Shown here in pieces: positions 43,723-52,822 of a stretch of DNA of 64,000 bases. Under the pieces are notes generated by a model that had not been told where the DNA came from, made no database searches, and worked only from the letters and a program-made list of their open reading frames with translations. Both the position numbers and the translations under genes were made by a program. Location: assembly GCA_035546775.1 (NCBI GenBank), contig DASZWD010000020.1, forward strand, positions 24,953 to 88,952, given 5' to 3'. How positions within the stretch are numbered: the stretch's first letter is position 1; each line of letters opens with the position of its first letter. This stretch comes from Acidimicrobiales bacterium (lineage in GTDB: Bacteria > Actinomycetota > Acidimicrobiia > Acidimicrobiales > JACCXE01).

Positions 43723-44171
43723 TGGACGAACGCGAGGCGCACCAGTACTTCGCCGTGCAGGCGTTCAACGCGGCGTGGGAGTTGATCGACAAACCCGATC
43801 GGACGCCCGACGACGACGCCGCGATGCTCGAGCGCGCGTTCGCCTCGCGGTGGCACTGGGGATTCGTGGGCGGCCCGGAGCAGACCGCAACGGGCGACTG
43901 GCAGATCGCGCATTGCGCGTCGCTCCTCGGCTATGGCTGGATGGCCCAGCAGTATGCGCAACGCGCCTTCGACGTGTGCGAGCGCGAAGGATGGATGGAC
44001 TGGCAGCGGGCGTCGATGCTCGAAGGCATGGCGCGGGCCGCCGCGGTCGCGGGTGATGCTGCGGCCCATCGCAAGTACTACACGCTGGCGGAGGAAGCCG
44101 TCGCCGCCATCGCCCAAGAGGAGGAGCGGAACGTGATTGCATCGCAACTGGCAACGGTGCCCAAGCCCTAA
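43722..44171 (+). CDS. Small helical protein of unknown function
   Basis: 149 aa from GTG whose G is the last base of the cinA TAG. It is rich in Trp, Ala, Glu and Gln and probably all-helical, with repeated helix pairs resembling a single TPR-like unit (A-Q-Q-Y-A-Q-R-A-F; A-A-H-R-K-Y-Y-T-L-A-E-E-A). No catalytic motif, cysteine cluster or signal peptide is seen. Its last base overlaps the ATG of the glutamate dehydrogenase, so the three genes are translated together. Confidence 0.7.
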   Translation: MDEREAHQYFAVQAFNAAWELIDKPDRTPDDDAAMLERAFASRWHWGFVGGPEQTATGDWQIAHCASLLGYGWMAQQYAQRAFDVCEREGWMDWQRASMLEGMARAAAVAGDAAAHRKYYTLAEEAVAAIAQEEERNVIASQLATVPKP

Positions 44172-45421
44172 TGGCACGCGAGGGTCTCACCGCGTTTCAG
44201 GCGGTCAACAAGAACTTCGACGAGGCGGCGGCGATCATCGACCTCGACGACGAGATGCGGTCGATCCTCACGACGACCTACCGGGAGATTTCGGTCCAGA
44301 TTCCCCTGCGGCTCGACAACGGCGACCTCGTGGTGGCGCAGGGCTACCGGGTGCAGCACAACGGCGCCCGCGGGCCTTACAAAGGCGGCATCCGGTATCA
44401 CCCCAACGCGGATCTCGAAGAGGTGCGGGCGCTGGCGTCGTTGATGACGTGGAAGACGGCGCTGCTCGACATTCCCTTCGGCGGGGCCAAGGGTGGCGTC
44501 ACCATCGATCCGTCGGGCATGAGCCCGGGCGAACTCCAGCGCCTGACGCGGCGCTACGCCAACGGCATCAGCCACGTCATCGGCGTCTACCGCGACATCC
44601 CGGCGCCGGACATGAACACGAACGCGCAGACAATGGCGTGGTTCATGGACGCGTTCTCGGCGTCGCACGGGTATTCGCCGGCGTGTGTGACGGGCAAGCC
44701 GCTCGGTCTCGGGGGTCAGCCCGGCCGGGAAGGTGCGACGGGCCTCGGCGTGGCCTACGTGCTCGAGGCGTACGCCCGCGAGCACAGCCTCGACCTCAAC
44801 GACCTGCCGGTCGTCGTTCAGGGCTTCGGCAACGTGGGTTCGTTCGCCGCGCTGGCGGCGTCGACGCGGGGCTGCCGTATCGTCGGCGCGTCGGACATGT
44901 GGGGCGGCATCTTCTGCGCCGAGGGCCTCAACGTGCCGGGCCTGTTCGCCCACGTGAAGGCGGGCGGCAAGGTCAACGAGTTCCCGGGCACCTACGACAA
45001 GGTCACGAACGAGGAACTGCTCGAGTTGCCCTGCGCGGTGCTGATTCCTGCGGCGCTCGACGAGCAGTTGCATCAGGGCAACGCCGAACACATTCAGGCC
45101 GAAGTCGTGATCGAAGCGGCCAACTATCCGACGACGCCGAACGCCGACAAGATCCTCGCCGACCGCGGCATCACGCTCGTTCCCGACATCCTCGCCAACG
45201 CCGGCGGCGTCACCGGCTCGTACTTCGAGTGGACCGCCAACATCCAGCAGATGCCCTGGAGCGAGAACCGTTTCAACGAGACCCTTCACGACTACATGAC
45301 CCGCGCCTACGACGCCGCGTCGGCGTTCGCGCGTGAGAGGGACTGCACGCTGCGGCAGGCGGCGTTCGCCATCGGCATCCAACGCGTCGCCGAAGCCGAG
45401 CGCATGCGCGGCTACATCTAA
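44171..45421 (+). CDS. Glutamate dehydrogenase family (Glu/Leu/Phe/Val)
   Basis: 416 aa. The family signature is present as K-G-G-I-R-Y-H-P (near 74-81) and the catalytic Lys in P-F-G-G-A-K-G-G (near 107-114). The C-terminal Rossmann domain has G-F-G-N-V-G near 219. The length fits NAD- or NADP-linked hexameric GDH, which interconverts glutamate and 2-oxoglutarate plus ammonia; leucine or valine cannot be excluded as substrate. It overlaps the unknown gene upstream by one base and the convergent methyltransferase by 4. Confidence 0.9.
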   Translation: MAREGLTAFQAVNKNFDEAAAIIDLDDEMRSILTTTYREISVQIPLRLDNGDLVVAQGYRVQHNGARGPYKGGIRYHPNADLEEVRALASLMTWKTALLDIPFGGAKGGVTIDPSGMSPGELQRLTRRYANGISHVIGVYRDIPAPDMNTNAQTMAWFMDAFSASHGYSPACVTGKPLGLGGQPGREGATGLGVAYVLEAYAREHSLDLNDLPVVVQGFGNVGSFAALAASTRGCRIVGASDMWGGIFCAEGLNVPGLFAHVKAGGKVNEFPGTYDKVTNEELLELPCAVLIPAALDEQLHQGNAEHIQAEVVIEAANYPTTPNADKILADRGITLVPDILANAGGVTGSYFEWTANIQQMPWSENRFNETLHDYMTRAYDAASAFARERDCTLRQAAFAIGIQRVAEAERMRGYI

Positions 45422-46110
45422 GCGCGCCGCGCTTCGATGAGAAAGCGCGTCGATGTGGCGTGGAACGGGAACGTCATCGCCGCGAGACGGTCGCGATATT
45501 TCGCCACCGTGAAGTCCGGGACGATCCACACCACGAGGCGCAGGAAGTAGATCACCGCGCCGACGTCGTAGAAGACCATCGGTAGTTCCTCGTAGCGCAG
45601 GTCGAGAACCTCGAGTCCGACGCCCTCGGCCTCCCGTCGCGCCCGCTCGGGAGTGCGAGCGTCGGAGGCGGGCCACGGTCCGACGAACCACTCACCGACT
45701 GCGGCCGCGCTGCGCGCCCCGACGTGTTGTGCAACGTAGGTGCCGCCGGGCGTGAGGACGCGGGCGATCTCGTCCCAGTGCGCGGCGACGGGGTGGCGCG
45801 AGATCACAAGATCGAACGACGCGTCGCGCAAGGGAAGCGCCGCGCCCGTCGCGCAAACCATGCCGGGCCGCGGTTGGTAATCCTCGACGCCGACGACCAG
45901 CGGCGGCAGATGCGGAATCGAGTCCAGCAGTCGGCCGTCGCCGCACTCGATGTCGAGCAGCGCGTGCGCGTGCGCGGCGCGTTCGGCGACGCGCTCACGG
46001 AAATGCCACGACGGCCGCGCCTCGGTCGCCCGCCCGTCGAGCCACGAGAAGTCCCATCCGACGGTCGGCGCCGCGGCGGCTTCGTCGATCAGGTCGTCGA
46101 CCTCACTCAT
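45418..46110 (-). CDS. SAM-dependent methyltransferase
   Basis: 230 aa. A class I methyltransferase with motif [13 protein letters not shown] (near 51-62; Glu replaces the usual small residue), an acidic G-V-E-D strand and F-D-L-V-I-S-R-H-P motif IV with V-L-T-P-G-G-T-Y after it. The target is unknown. The N-terminal ~45 residues are charged and may guide the substrate. It diverges from recA with a 210-base gap containing the recA SOS promoter. Confidence 0.78.
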   Translation of the reverse strand: MSEVDDLIDEAAAAPTVGWDFSWLDGRATEARPSWHFRERVAERAAHAHALLDIECGDGRLLDSIPHLPPLVVGVEDYQPRPGMVCATGAALPLRDASFDLVISRHPVAAHWDEIARVLTPGGTYVAQHVGARSAAAVGEWFVGPWPASDARTPERARREAEGVGLEVLDLRYEELPMVFYDVGAVIYFLRLVVWIVPDFTVAKYRDRLAAMTFPFHATSTRFLIEARRA

Positions 46111-46222
46111 ATGCGTTGTCAGGCAACCACACGCTCCGACGAGTGGCGACGGAATTGGCGGCGTTTGGATCGTGATCGCGGTCAGATCACCGTCCGAACT
46201 CCGCCAAACCTCGGGCGAATGC

Positions 46223-46251
46223 TTGTTCGAACAGTTGTTCGGAATTACACT
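46223..46251 (+). promoter_or_regulatory. recA promoter with LexA box
   Basis: TTGTTC (46223-46228), 17 bases and TACACT (46246-46251) form a plausible promoter. The spacer begins with GAAC-AGTT-GTTC (46229-46240), a perfect actinobacterial SOS box, so bound LexA would block RNA polymerase. The rest of the 210-base gap before recA holds no gene. Confidence 0.85.
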
Positions 46252-46261
46252 CGTGTTTGTT

Positions 46262-46278
46262 GTTACACCCCTTCCGTA
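46262..46278 (+). promoter_or_regulatory. 17-base element shared with the LysM-gene leader
   Basis: GTTACACCCCTTCCGTA here matches 56916-56932 at 16 of 17 bases (C/T at position 14). In both places it follows a LexA box by 17-21 bases. It could be a second, LexA-independent promoter or a leader RNA element. Confidence 0.5.
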
Positions 46279-46320
46279 GGGTGGCGCCTGTCAGACACAA
46301 GACGAGAGAGAGGGGCTCCG

Positions 46321-47370
46321 GTGGAGCGCGAAAAGGCACTCGAGACGACGCTGGGTCAGATCGAGAAGCAGTTCGGGAAGGGCGCAGTCATGCGCATGGG
46401 TGAGAAGCCGTCGATGTCGGTGGAGACCATCCCGACTGGTGCATTGGCCCTCGACTTGGCGTTGGGTGTGGGCGGTCTGCCCCGCGGGCGCGTAATCGAG
46501 ATCTTCGGCCCTGAGTCATCCGGTAAGTCGACCCTGGCGATGCACGTCGTGGCCGAGGCGCAGCGCAACGGCGGCACGTGCGCCTACGTCGACGCCGAGC
46601 ACGCCATGGACCCGGTGTATGCCGCGGCCATCGGCGTCAACACCGACGAGCTGCTCATCAGTCAGCCCGACACCGGTGAGCAGGCGCTCGAGATCGCCGA
46701 CATGCTGATCCGCTCGGGTGCGCTCGACGTGTTGGTCATCGACTCCGTCGCGGCCCTCACGCCCCGCGCCGAAATCGAAGGCGAGATGGGCGACACCCAC
46801 GTCGGCCTCCAGGCCCGCCTCATGAGCCAGGCGCTGCGCAAGCTCACGGCCAACCTCAACCGCAGCAACACGATCTGCATCTTCATCAACCAGCTGCGCG
46901 AGAAGATCGGCGTGATGTTCGGTTCGCCGGAAACGACGCCCGGCGGCCGTGCGCTCAAGTTCTATTCGTCGGTGCGCCTCGACATCCGTCGCATCGAGGC
47001 GATCAAGGACGGCACCGAGGTCGTGGGTAACCGCACCCGCGTCAAGGTGGTCAAGAACAAGGTGGCGCCGCCGTTCCGGCAGGCCGAGTTCGACATCGTC
47101 TACGGCAAGGGCATCAGCCGCGAGGGTTCGGTCATCGACATCGGTGTCGATCTCGGCATCGTAAAGAAGGCAGGCGCTTGGTACACCTACGAGGGCGAGC
47201 AGCTCGGCCAGGGTAGGGAGAACGCCAAGACGTTCCTGCTCGAGAACCCCGAGCTGATGGTCACGCTGTACGACCGCATCTGCAAGGCGTCGGGCATCGG
47301 GCAAGACGACGTTCCGCTCGGTGAGGGCGAGGGCGACGACGAACCGATCGAGCTCGCCGAACTCGACTGA
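46321..47370 (+). CDS. recA: Recombinase RecA
   Basis: 349 aa from GTG with a purine-rich GAGAGAGAGGGG site. Walker A is G-P-E-S-S-G-K-S-T (63-71), Walker [11 protein letters not shown] near 140, and the L2 region [13 protein letters not shown] near 195. There is no intein, unlike some mycobacterial RecA proteins. The C-terminus is acidic. It drives strand exchange and LexA self-cleavage. No recX follows; miaB starts 38 bases later across a strong hairpin. Confidence 0.98.
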   Translation: MEREKALETTLGQIEKQFGKGAVMRMGEKPSMSVETIPTGALALDLALGVGGLPRGRVIEIFGPESSGKSTLAMHVVAEAQRNGGTCAYVDAEHAMDPVYAAAIGVNTDELLISQPDTGEQALEIADMLIRSGALDVLVIDSVAALTPRAEIEGEMGDTHVGLQARLMSQALRKLTANLNRSNTICIFINQLREKIGVMFGSPETTPGGRALKFYSSVRLDIRRIEAIKDGTEVVGNRTRVKVVKNKVAPPFRQAEFDIVYGKGISREGSVIDIGVDLGIVKKAGAWYTYEGEQLGQGRENAKTFLLENPELMVTLYDRICKASGIGQDDVPLGEGEGDDEPIELAELD

Positions 47371-47377
47371 GTTGAAG

Positions 47378-47423
47378 ACGGGGCTCGGTCGTTACCCTTA
47401 GGCGGGTAATGACCGAGCCCCGT
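47378..47423 (+). terminator. 20-bp hairpin between recA and miaB, covering the miaB start
   Basis: 47378-47397 pairs with 47404-47423 over 20 positions with one G-U wobble and a 6-base loop. It is probably the recA terminator, though no clear T run follows. The right arm contains the ATG of miaB (47409), so if transcription reads through, translation of miaB would be masked unless it starts at GTG 47433. Confidence 0.7.
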
Positions 47424-48785
47424 TCGTATTTCGTGCGCACCTTCGGGTGCCAGATGAACGAGCACGACTCGGAACGCATCGCGGGCCTGCTCGAGGCCGA
47501 CGGGCTGGTGGCGGCGACCTCCGCCGACGACGCCGACGTCGTCGTGCTCAACACCTGTTGCATCCGCGAGAACGCCGACAACCGGCTCTACGGCACCCTT
47601 GGGCACTTGGCGTCGACCAAGCGCAACCGGCCGCAGATGCAGATCGCGGTGGCCGGCTGCCTGGCGCAGAAGGACCGGGACCTGATCCAGCAGCGGGCGC
47701 CGTTCGTCGACGCGGTGTTCGGCACCCACAACGTCGGCCGAGCCGCCGAATTGCTGCACGAAGCGCGCCGTCACGGACCGATCACCGAGATCCTCGAAGA
47801 GTCCGACGCGTTCCCCTCGGCGCTGCCGGTGCGCCGCGACGTGTCCTACGCCGCCTGGGTAACGATCCAGATCGGTTGCGACAACGCCTGCGCCTTCTGC
47901 ATCGTGCCGTCGGTGCGGGGCAAGGAGATCAGCCGGCCCCTCGCCGAGCTCGTCGGCGAGGTCGAGGGTCTTGTGGCCCAGGGCGTCACCGAGGTGACGC
48001 TGCTCGGCCAGAACGTGAACTCCTACGGGCGTGACCTCACCAAGCGTCGCCCGCTGTTCGCCGAGTTGCTGCGCGGCGTCGGCGCCGTCGACGGGTTGCG
48101 CCGCGTCCGCTTCACCTCGCCGCACCCGAAGGACATGCGGCCCGAAGTGTTCGCCGCCATGGCCGAGACCGACGCGGTGTGCAATCACTTGCACTTTCCA
48201 CTGCAGTCCGGCAGCGACCGCGTCCTCGCGGCGATGCACCGCGGCTACAACGCGTCGCGCTATCTCGACAAGGTTGCCCAGGCCCGCGCCGTTGTCGACG
48301 ACCTCGCCATTACGTCCGACATCATCGTCGGCTTCCCGGGCGAGACCGACGACGACTTCGCGCGCACCCTGGAAGTCGCCGCCGAGGTCGGCTACGACTC
48401 CGTCTACCCGTTCATCTTCTCGCCCCGCACCGGCACCGAGGCGGCGACCATGGTGGACCGGTTCGTACCCGAAGACGTAATCGCCGACCGCTTCGAGCGG
48501 CTCAAGATCGTGCTCGATCGCTCGGCGCAGCAACGCCACGAGGCTCGCGTCGGCCGGGTCGAGTCCGTCCTGATCGAGGGGCCGTCGAAGCGCGACGACG
48601 CCCGCTGGTCGGGCCGCACCACGCAGAACAAGCTCGTGCACTTCGCCCATGCGCCGGGCGTCGCCGTCGGCGCCTACGCGGACGTGCGCGTCACCCACGC
48701 CGGCAAGCACCACCTGGTGGGTGAGCTGGTGGCCGTGACCGCGCCGCCGCGGCATAAGACGCGCATCCCGGTTGCCGCGCTCTAA
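47409..48785 (+). CDS. miaB: tRNA-2-methylthio-N6-dimethylallyladenosine synthase MiaB
   Basis: 458 aa from ATG at 47409; GTG at 47433 would still keep the first motif. The order is a UPF0004 domain with F-G-C-Q-M-N-E-H-D-S-E, a radical-SAM domain with C-D-N-A-C-A-F-C near 157-164 and a C-terminal TRAM domain. It adds the methylthio group to i6A37 in tRNA, the step after MiaA. miaA overlaps its end by 14 bases, so both steps are encoded together. Confidence 0.95.
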   Translation: MTEPRSYFVRTFGCQMNEHDSERIAGLLEADGLVAATSADDADVVVLNTCCIRENADNRLYGTLGHLASTKRNRPQMQIAVAGCLAQKDRDLIQQRAPFVDAVFGTHNVGRAAELLHEARRHGPITEILEESDAFPSALPVRRDVSYAAWVTIQIGCDNACAFCIVPSVRGKEISRPLAELVGEVEGLVAQGVTEVTLLGQNVNSYGRDLTKRRPLFAELLRGVGAVDGLRRVRFTSPHPKDMRPEVFAAMAETDAVCNHLHFPLQSGSDRVLAAMHRGYNASRYLDKVAQARAVVDDLAITSDIIVGFPGETDDDFARTLEVAAEVGYDSVYPFIFSPRTGTEAATMVDRFVPEDVIADRFERLKIVLDRSAQQRHEARVGRVESVLIEGPSKRDDARWSGRTTQNKLVHFAHAPGVAVGAYADVRVTHAGKHHLVGELVAVTAPPRHKTRIPVAAL

Positions 48786-49671
48786 GGGTCGCCACGTCGC
48801 GCTGGTCGGGCCGACGGGTTCGGGCAAGTCAGCCCAGGCCATGGCGATCGCCGGCGCGATTCCCGAGTTCGAGATCGTCTCGGTCGACGCTATGTGCGTG
48901 TACCGCGGCATGGACATCGGTACCGACAAACCGTCGGCTGCCGACCGCGCCGCCGTCCCGCACCACCTCGTCGACACCGTCGACCCGTCCGACGACTACA
49001 CCGTGGCGCGCTTCCAGTCGGACTGCGCCGCGGCGGTGCGGACCATCGAGCAGCGCGGCAAGCGGGCGCTACTCGTCGGCGGCACGGGTCTGTACGTGCG
49101 CGCGGCTGTCGACGGGCTCTCGGTGCCGCCGCAGTTCCCGGCGGTGAAGGAGCAACTCGAAGCCGAGCCCGACACCGCCTCGCTTTACGCCCGTCTCCGG
49201 GAAGTCGACCCGGACGCCGCGACGAAGATGGAACCATCGAACCGCCGGCGCATCGTGCGCGCCCTCGAGGTCTGCATCGGATCAGGCCGCCCGTTTTCGT
49301 CGTACGGTCCGGGGCTCGACATCTACCGGCCGGCGCCGTTCCGGCTCGTCGGCGTGTGGCCCAGCCGCGACGCCACCGCGGTGCGAATCCGGACTCGGTT
49401 CGAGCGCATGCTCGCCGCCGGGTTCGTGGCCGAGGTCGAGCGCCTGGCGGCGACCGCCGTGTCACGCACCGCCCGCCAAGCACTGGGTTACCGGCAGCTG
49501 TTCGAACACGTCGAAGCCGGCCGGCCCCTTGACGAATCCGTCGCCGACGCCGTCGGGGCGACTGTCCGTTTTGCCCGGCGCCAGCGGGCCTGGTTCCGAC
49601 GCGATCCGCGCATCGCGTGGTTTCCGCCCGATATCGATCTTGCCACCGTCGCCGGTCGGCAAAACTGGTGA
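48772..49671 (+). CDS. miaA: tRNA dimethylallyltransferase MiaA
   Basis: 299 aa from TTG inside the end of miaB. The P-loop G-P-T-G-S-G-K-S (residues 13-20), V-S-V-D-A-M-C-V-Y-R-G-M-D-I-G-T and L-V-G-G-T-G-L-Y motifs are typical, and the later R-Q-A-L-G-Y-R-Q segment contacts the anticodon loop. Asp-Ala-Met-Cys replaces the more common Asp-Ser-x-Gln in the substrate loop. It prenylates A37 of tRNAs that read U-starting codons. dapF starts 1 base after its stop. Confidence 0.95.
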   Translation: MPRSKGRHVALVGPTGSGKSAQAMAIAGAIPEFEIVSVDAMCVYRGMDIGTDKPSAADRAAVPHHLVDTVDPSDDYTVARFQSDCAAAVRTIEQRGKRALLVGGTGLYVRAAVDGLSVPPQFPAVKEQLEAEPDTASLYARLREVDPDAATKMEPSNRRRIVRALEVCIGSGRPFSSYGPGLDIYRPAPFRLVGVWPSRDATAVRIRTRFERMLAAGFVAEVERLAATAVSRTARQALGYRQLFEHVEAGRPLDESVADAVGATVRFARRQRAWFRRDPRIAWFPPDIDLATVAGRQNW

Positions 49672-49672
49672 C

Positions 49673-50428
49673 GTGCGGCTGACCAAACACGAGGGATGGG
49701 GCAACGACTTCCTCGTGCTGTCCGACCCGCAGAACGCCACGCCCGGCACGCCCGAGTTGGCGCGCCGGCTCTGCGACCGCCGCTACGGCGTCGGCGCCGA
49801 CGGCCTGCTCCACTTGTCCAAGCAGAACGTGCGCGCCGACCTGACCATGACGCTGCACAACGCCGACGGGTCAGCGGCGGAGATGAGCGGCAACGGCCTG
49901 CGCTGCCTCGTGCAGGCGGCCGTGCTCGGCGGCTGGGTCGGAGGCGGCCGCCGCATCACCGTGTCGACGGCCGCCGGGTACCGCAGCGCGGATGTCACCA
50001 AGACCGACGATCCCCGCGTGCACTTCATCCGCGTCGACATGGGCGCGGTACAGATCGTGGGTACCGACGAGGACGACATGCTGCTCGACGTCGGTAACCC
50101 GCACCGCGTGCGCCGCGTCCCCGAACCCGACGCCTACGACCTGGCGGCGGCGGGCGCCGCCCACCCCGACGTCAACCTCGAGGTCATCGCCGACGCCGGC
50201 CCCGACGCCGTGAAAATGCGCGTGCACGAACGCGGCGCGGGCGAGACACTGGCGTGCGGTACCGGTGCCTGCGCCGTGGCCGTCGCCGCTTCCAAGTGGG
50301 GCCTCGTCACCGGCACGGTGGTGACGGTGCGCCAACCCGGCGGCGACGCCGAGGTCGACATCACCGATATCGACCACGTCCAGCTCGCCGGACCCGTCAC
50401 GTACATCGCAACGATAGAAGCGCCCTGA
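49673..50428 (+). CDS. dapF: Diaminopimelate epimerase, first catalytic Cys replaced by Ser
   Basis: 251 aa from GTG at 49673; the longer frame from 49529 lies inside miaA. The opening K-H-E-G-W-G-N-D-F-L-V, the N-A-D-G-S-A-A-E-M-S-G-N-G segment (63-75) and the second half-site E-T-L-A-C-G-T-G-A-C identify DapF. The enzyme normally uses two cysteines as acid and base; here the first is Ser72 (codon AGC at 49886-49888) while the second Cys is kept. It should convert LL- to meso-diaminopimelate for cell wall and lysine. Activity with Ser/Cys is uncertain, or the family variant may tolerate it. Confidence 0.9.
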   Translation: MRLTKHEGWGNDFLVLSDPQNATPGTPELARRLCDRRYGVGADGLLHLSKQNVRADLTMTLHNADGSAAEMSGNGLRCLVQAAVLGGWVGGGRRITVSTAAGYRSADVTKTDDPRVHFIRVDMGAVQIVGTDEDDMLLDVGNPHRVRRVPEPDAYDLAAAGAAHPDVNLEVIADAGPDAVKMRVHERGAGETLACGTGACAVAVAASKWGLVTGTVVTVRQPGGDAEVDITDIDHVQLAGPVTYIATIEAP

Positions 50429-50432
50429 CCTC

Positions 50433-51704
50433 ATGACCCTGATCGACCGAAGTTTCCGCGAAAAGATCGTCCTCGTCGGCGTGGCGTTCGGTCGGGCGAA
50501 CCCCGAGGAGGTCGAAGATCACCTCGACGAACTGGCGCTGCTGGTCGACACCGCCGGCGCCGACGTGGAGGCGCGCGTATTGCAGCGTCGCGACGCGCCC
50601 GATCCGGCGACCTTCGTGGGCAAGGGCAAGGCCGAAGAGCTCCACGACCTCTCCGAGCAGGTCGACGCCGACACGGTGGTGTTCGACGACGAGCTGACGC
50701 CGGCCCAGCAGCGCAACCTGGAGAAGATTCTCGGACGCACCGCCATCGACCGCACCGACGTGATCCTCGACATCTTCGCCCAGAACGCCCGCACGCTGGA
50801 AGGCAAGGCGCAGGTGGAGTTGGCCCTGCTGCGCCACCGCCTGCCGCGGTTGAAGGGGCGGGGCAAAGCGCTGTCGCAGCAGGGCGGCACGAGCGGCTTC
50901 ATCGGGACGCGTGGTCCGGGTGAAACCCAGCTCGAGGTGGACCGTCGCCGGTTGATGCGGCGCATCACCCAACTCGAAGGCGAGTTGAAGAAGCTCGCCA
51001 AGAAGCGCGGCGTGCAGAGCGCGCAGCGCCTCAAGTCGCGGCTGCACAACGTGTCGATCGCCGGCTACACCAACGCCGGCAAGTCGACGCTGCTCAACGC
51101 CCTGACCGACGCCGGGGTGCACGCCGAGAACCGGCTGTTCGCCACCCTCGACGCCCGCACGCGCCGTCTCGATCTCCCCGGCGGCGAGACGATCCTCGTC
51201 TCGGACACCGTCGGGTTCATCCGCAAGCTGCCCCACCAACTCGTCGAGGCGTTTCGCTCGACGCTCGAAGTGGTGGTCGAGTCGGAGCTGATTCTCCACG
51301 TCGTCGACGCGTCGGCGCCGAATCCCGAAGCGCAAATGGCCACGGTGCGCGAGGTGCTCGGCGAAATCGGCGGCGGTCACATCGCGGAGTTGCTCGTGTT
51401 CAACAAGGCCGACCTCAATCCCGAAGAAGCCGACCGCCTGGTGCGCGCCCACCCCGGGTCGGTGGCGGTGAGCGCCAAGACCGGCGCCGGCATCGCCGAC
51501 CTGCTCGAGGCGATCGGTGCGTGGCTGCGGGCACAGTCGAAGGTCGTCGAGCTCGAGATCCCCTTCGCCCGCGGTGACGTGCTCGCGGCGGTGCACCGCG
51601 AGGGCGAGGTGCTCGAGGAGACGCACGGCGAGCGCGGCACGCGCGTGCGGGTGCGCGTCGACAACGCCGGCGCGGCGCGCTTCGAGAACTGGATTGTCAG
51701 CTGA
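50433..51704 (+). CDS. hflX: GTPase HflX
   Basis: 423 aa from ATG 4 bases after dapF. The N-terminal HflX domain has F-V-G-K-G-K-A-E-E-L and a G-x-x-x-R-G-P-G-E-T-Q-L-E-x-D-R-R segment near 160-175. The GTPase domain has G-Y-T-N-A-G-K-S-T (near 210-218), D-T-V-G-F-I and N-K-A-D, followed by a short C-terminal domain. HflX splits stalled 70S ribosomes. Its place after dapF matches mycobacteria. Confidence 0.95.
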   Translation: MTLIDRSFREKIVLVGVAFGRANPEEVEDHLDELALLVDTAGADVEARVLQRRDAPDPATFVGKGKAEELHDLSEQVDADTVVFDDELTPAQQRNLEKILGRTAIDRTDVILDIFAQNARTLEGKAQVELALLRHRLPRLKGRGKALSQQGGTSGFIGTRGPGETQLEVDRRRLMRRITQLEGELKKLAKKRGVQSAQRLKSRLHNVSIAGYTNAGKSTLLNALTDAGVHAENRLFATLDARTRRLDLPGGETILVSDTVGFIRKLPHQLVEAFRSTLEVVVESELILHVVDASAPNPEAQMATVREVLGEIGGGHIAELLVFNKADLNPEEADRLVRAHPGSVAVSAKTGAGIADLLEAIGAWLRAQSKVVELEIPFARGDVLAAVHREGEVLEETHGERGTRVRVRVDNAGAARFENWIVS

Positions 51705-51718
51705 CCCGCACCCCCTTC

Positions 51719-52813
51719 GTGCCGCCGGTGTATCCCTACGACCGGCTCAACGACGCCAAGGCGGCGGCGGAACAGTTGCCGGGCGGCGTCGTCGACCTGT
51801 CGATCGGCACGCCGTGCGACCCGCCGCCCCAGGTCGTGCTCGACGCGCTGGCGACGAGCAACACCGAGCGTGGGTACCCGCAGTCGGTCGGCTCGCCGGC
51901 GCTACGCGACGCCGCCCATGCATGGATGCAGCGCCGCCTTGGCGTCGACGTGCCGGCAACCCAGATCGCGGCGTGTGTGGGCACCAAGGAGTTCGTCGGC
52001 ACGCTGCCGCAGTGGTTGGCGCTGCGTACTCCTGGTCGCGACACGGTGCTGTATCCGGAGTTGGCGTACCCCACCTACGAGATGGGCGCGATCCTGGCGA
52101 GCTGCCGCGCCGTGCCCGTACCGGTGGCGGCGGACTTCACTTTGCGCCTCGACGCCATCTCCGAGGAGGATGCGGCGCGCGCCCTGTGCCTGTGGGTGAA
52201 CACGCCGGGTAACCCGGCCGGTCAGCTCGACGACCTCGGCGCGGCGGCCGCGTGGGGCCGGGCGCACAGCGTGCCGGTGTTCAGCGACGAGTGCTACGTC
52301 GAATTCACGTGGGACCGGCGCAGGCGCACCATCCTCGAGCACGGCAGCGAGGGCGTCGTCGCCGTGCATTCGCTGTCGAAGCGATCGAACCTGGCGGGCG
52401 TGCGCGTCGGCTTCTACGCCGGCGACGCCGAGTTGGTGCACTACCTCTCCGAGGTGCGCAAGCACGTCGGGCTGATGGTTCCGGGCCCGGCGCAGGCGGC
52501 GGCGGTGGCGGCGTTGGGCGACGACACCCACGTCGACGAACAGGCGGCGCGTTACCACCACCGCCTCGAACGCACCGCCCAGATCCTCAAGGCCGTGGAC
52601 CTCGACGCGTCGATGCCCCAGGGCGGCTTCTACCTCTGGGCCGAAGCGCCCGGCGGCGATGCCTGGGGCTTCACCGATCGCCTCGCACGCGACGCCGGCT
52701 GCCTCGTCACCCCGGGTGACACGTTCGGCCCCGCCGGCGCGCGCTACGTGCGCGTCGCCGTCGTGCAGCCCGACGATCGCATCGAGTTAGTCGCCCACCG
52801 CCTCGGCGTTTAG
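51719..52813 (+). CDS. dapC: N-succinyldiaminopimelate aminotransferase
   Basis: 364 aa from GTG. A fold-type I aminotransferase with N-T-P-G-N-P-A-G, D-E-C-Y-V-E-F and the PLP Lys in H-S-L-S-K-R-S-N-L-A-G-V-R-V-G (near 218-232). Its placement directly before dapD and dapE supports succinyl-DAP aminotransferase (DapC), the step after DapD. It follows hflX after 14 bases. Confidence 0.88.
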   Translation: MPPVYPYDRLNDAKAAAEQLPGGVVDLSIGTPCDPPPQVVLDALATSNTERGYPQSVGSPALRDAAHAWMQRRLGVDVPATQIAACVGTKEFVGTLPQWLALRTPGRDTVLYPELAYPTYEMGAILASCRAVPVPVAADFTLRLDAISEEDAARALCLWVNTPGNPAGQLDDLGAAAAWGRAHSVPVFSDECYVEFTWDRRRRTILEHGSEGVVAVHSLSKRSNLAGVRVGFYAGDAELVHYLSEVRKHVGLMVPGPAQAAAVAALGDDTHVDEQAARYHHRLERTAQILKAVDLDASMPQGGFYLWAEAPGGDAWGFTDRLARDAGCLVTPGDTFGPAGARYVRVAVVQPDDRIELVAHRLGV

Positions 52814-52816
52814 CCT
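52811..52816 (+). promoter_or_regulatory. TAGCCT -10-like element before dapD
   Basis: Its TAG is the dapC stop codon, and 6 bases separate it from the dapD ATG. TTAGTC at 52787-52792 is a weak -35 candidate with an 18-base spacer. An internal leaderless promoter for dapD-dapE is possible. Confidence 0.4.
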
Positions 52817-52822
52817 CGACTC

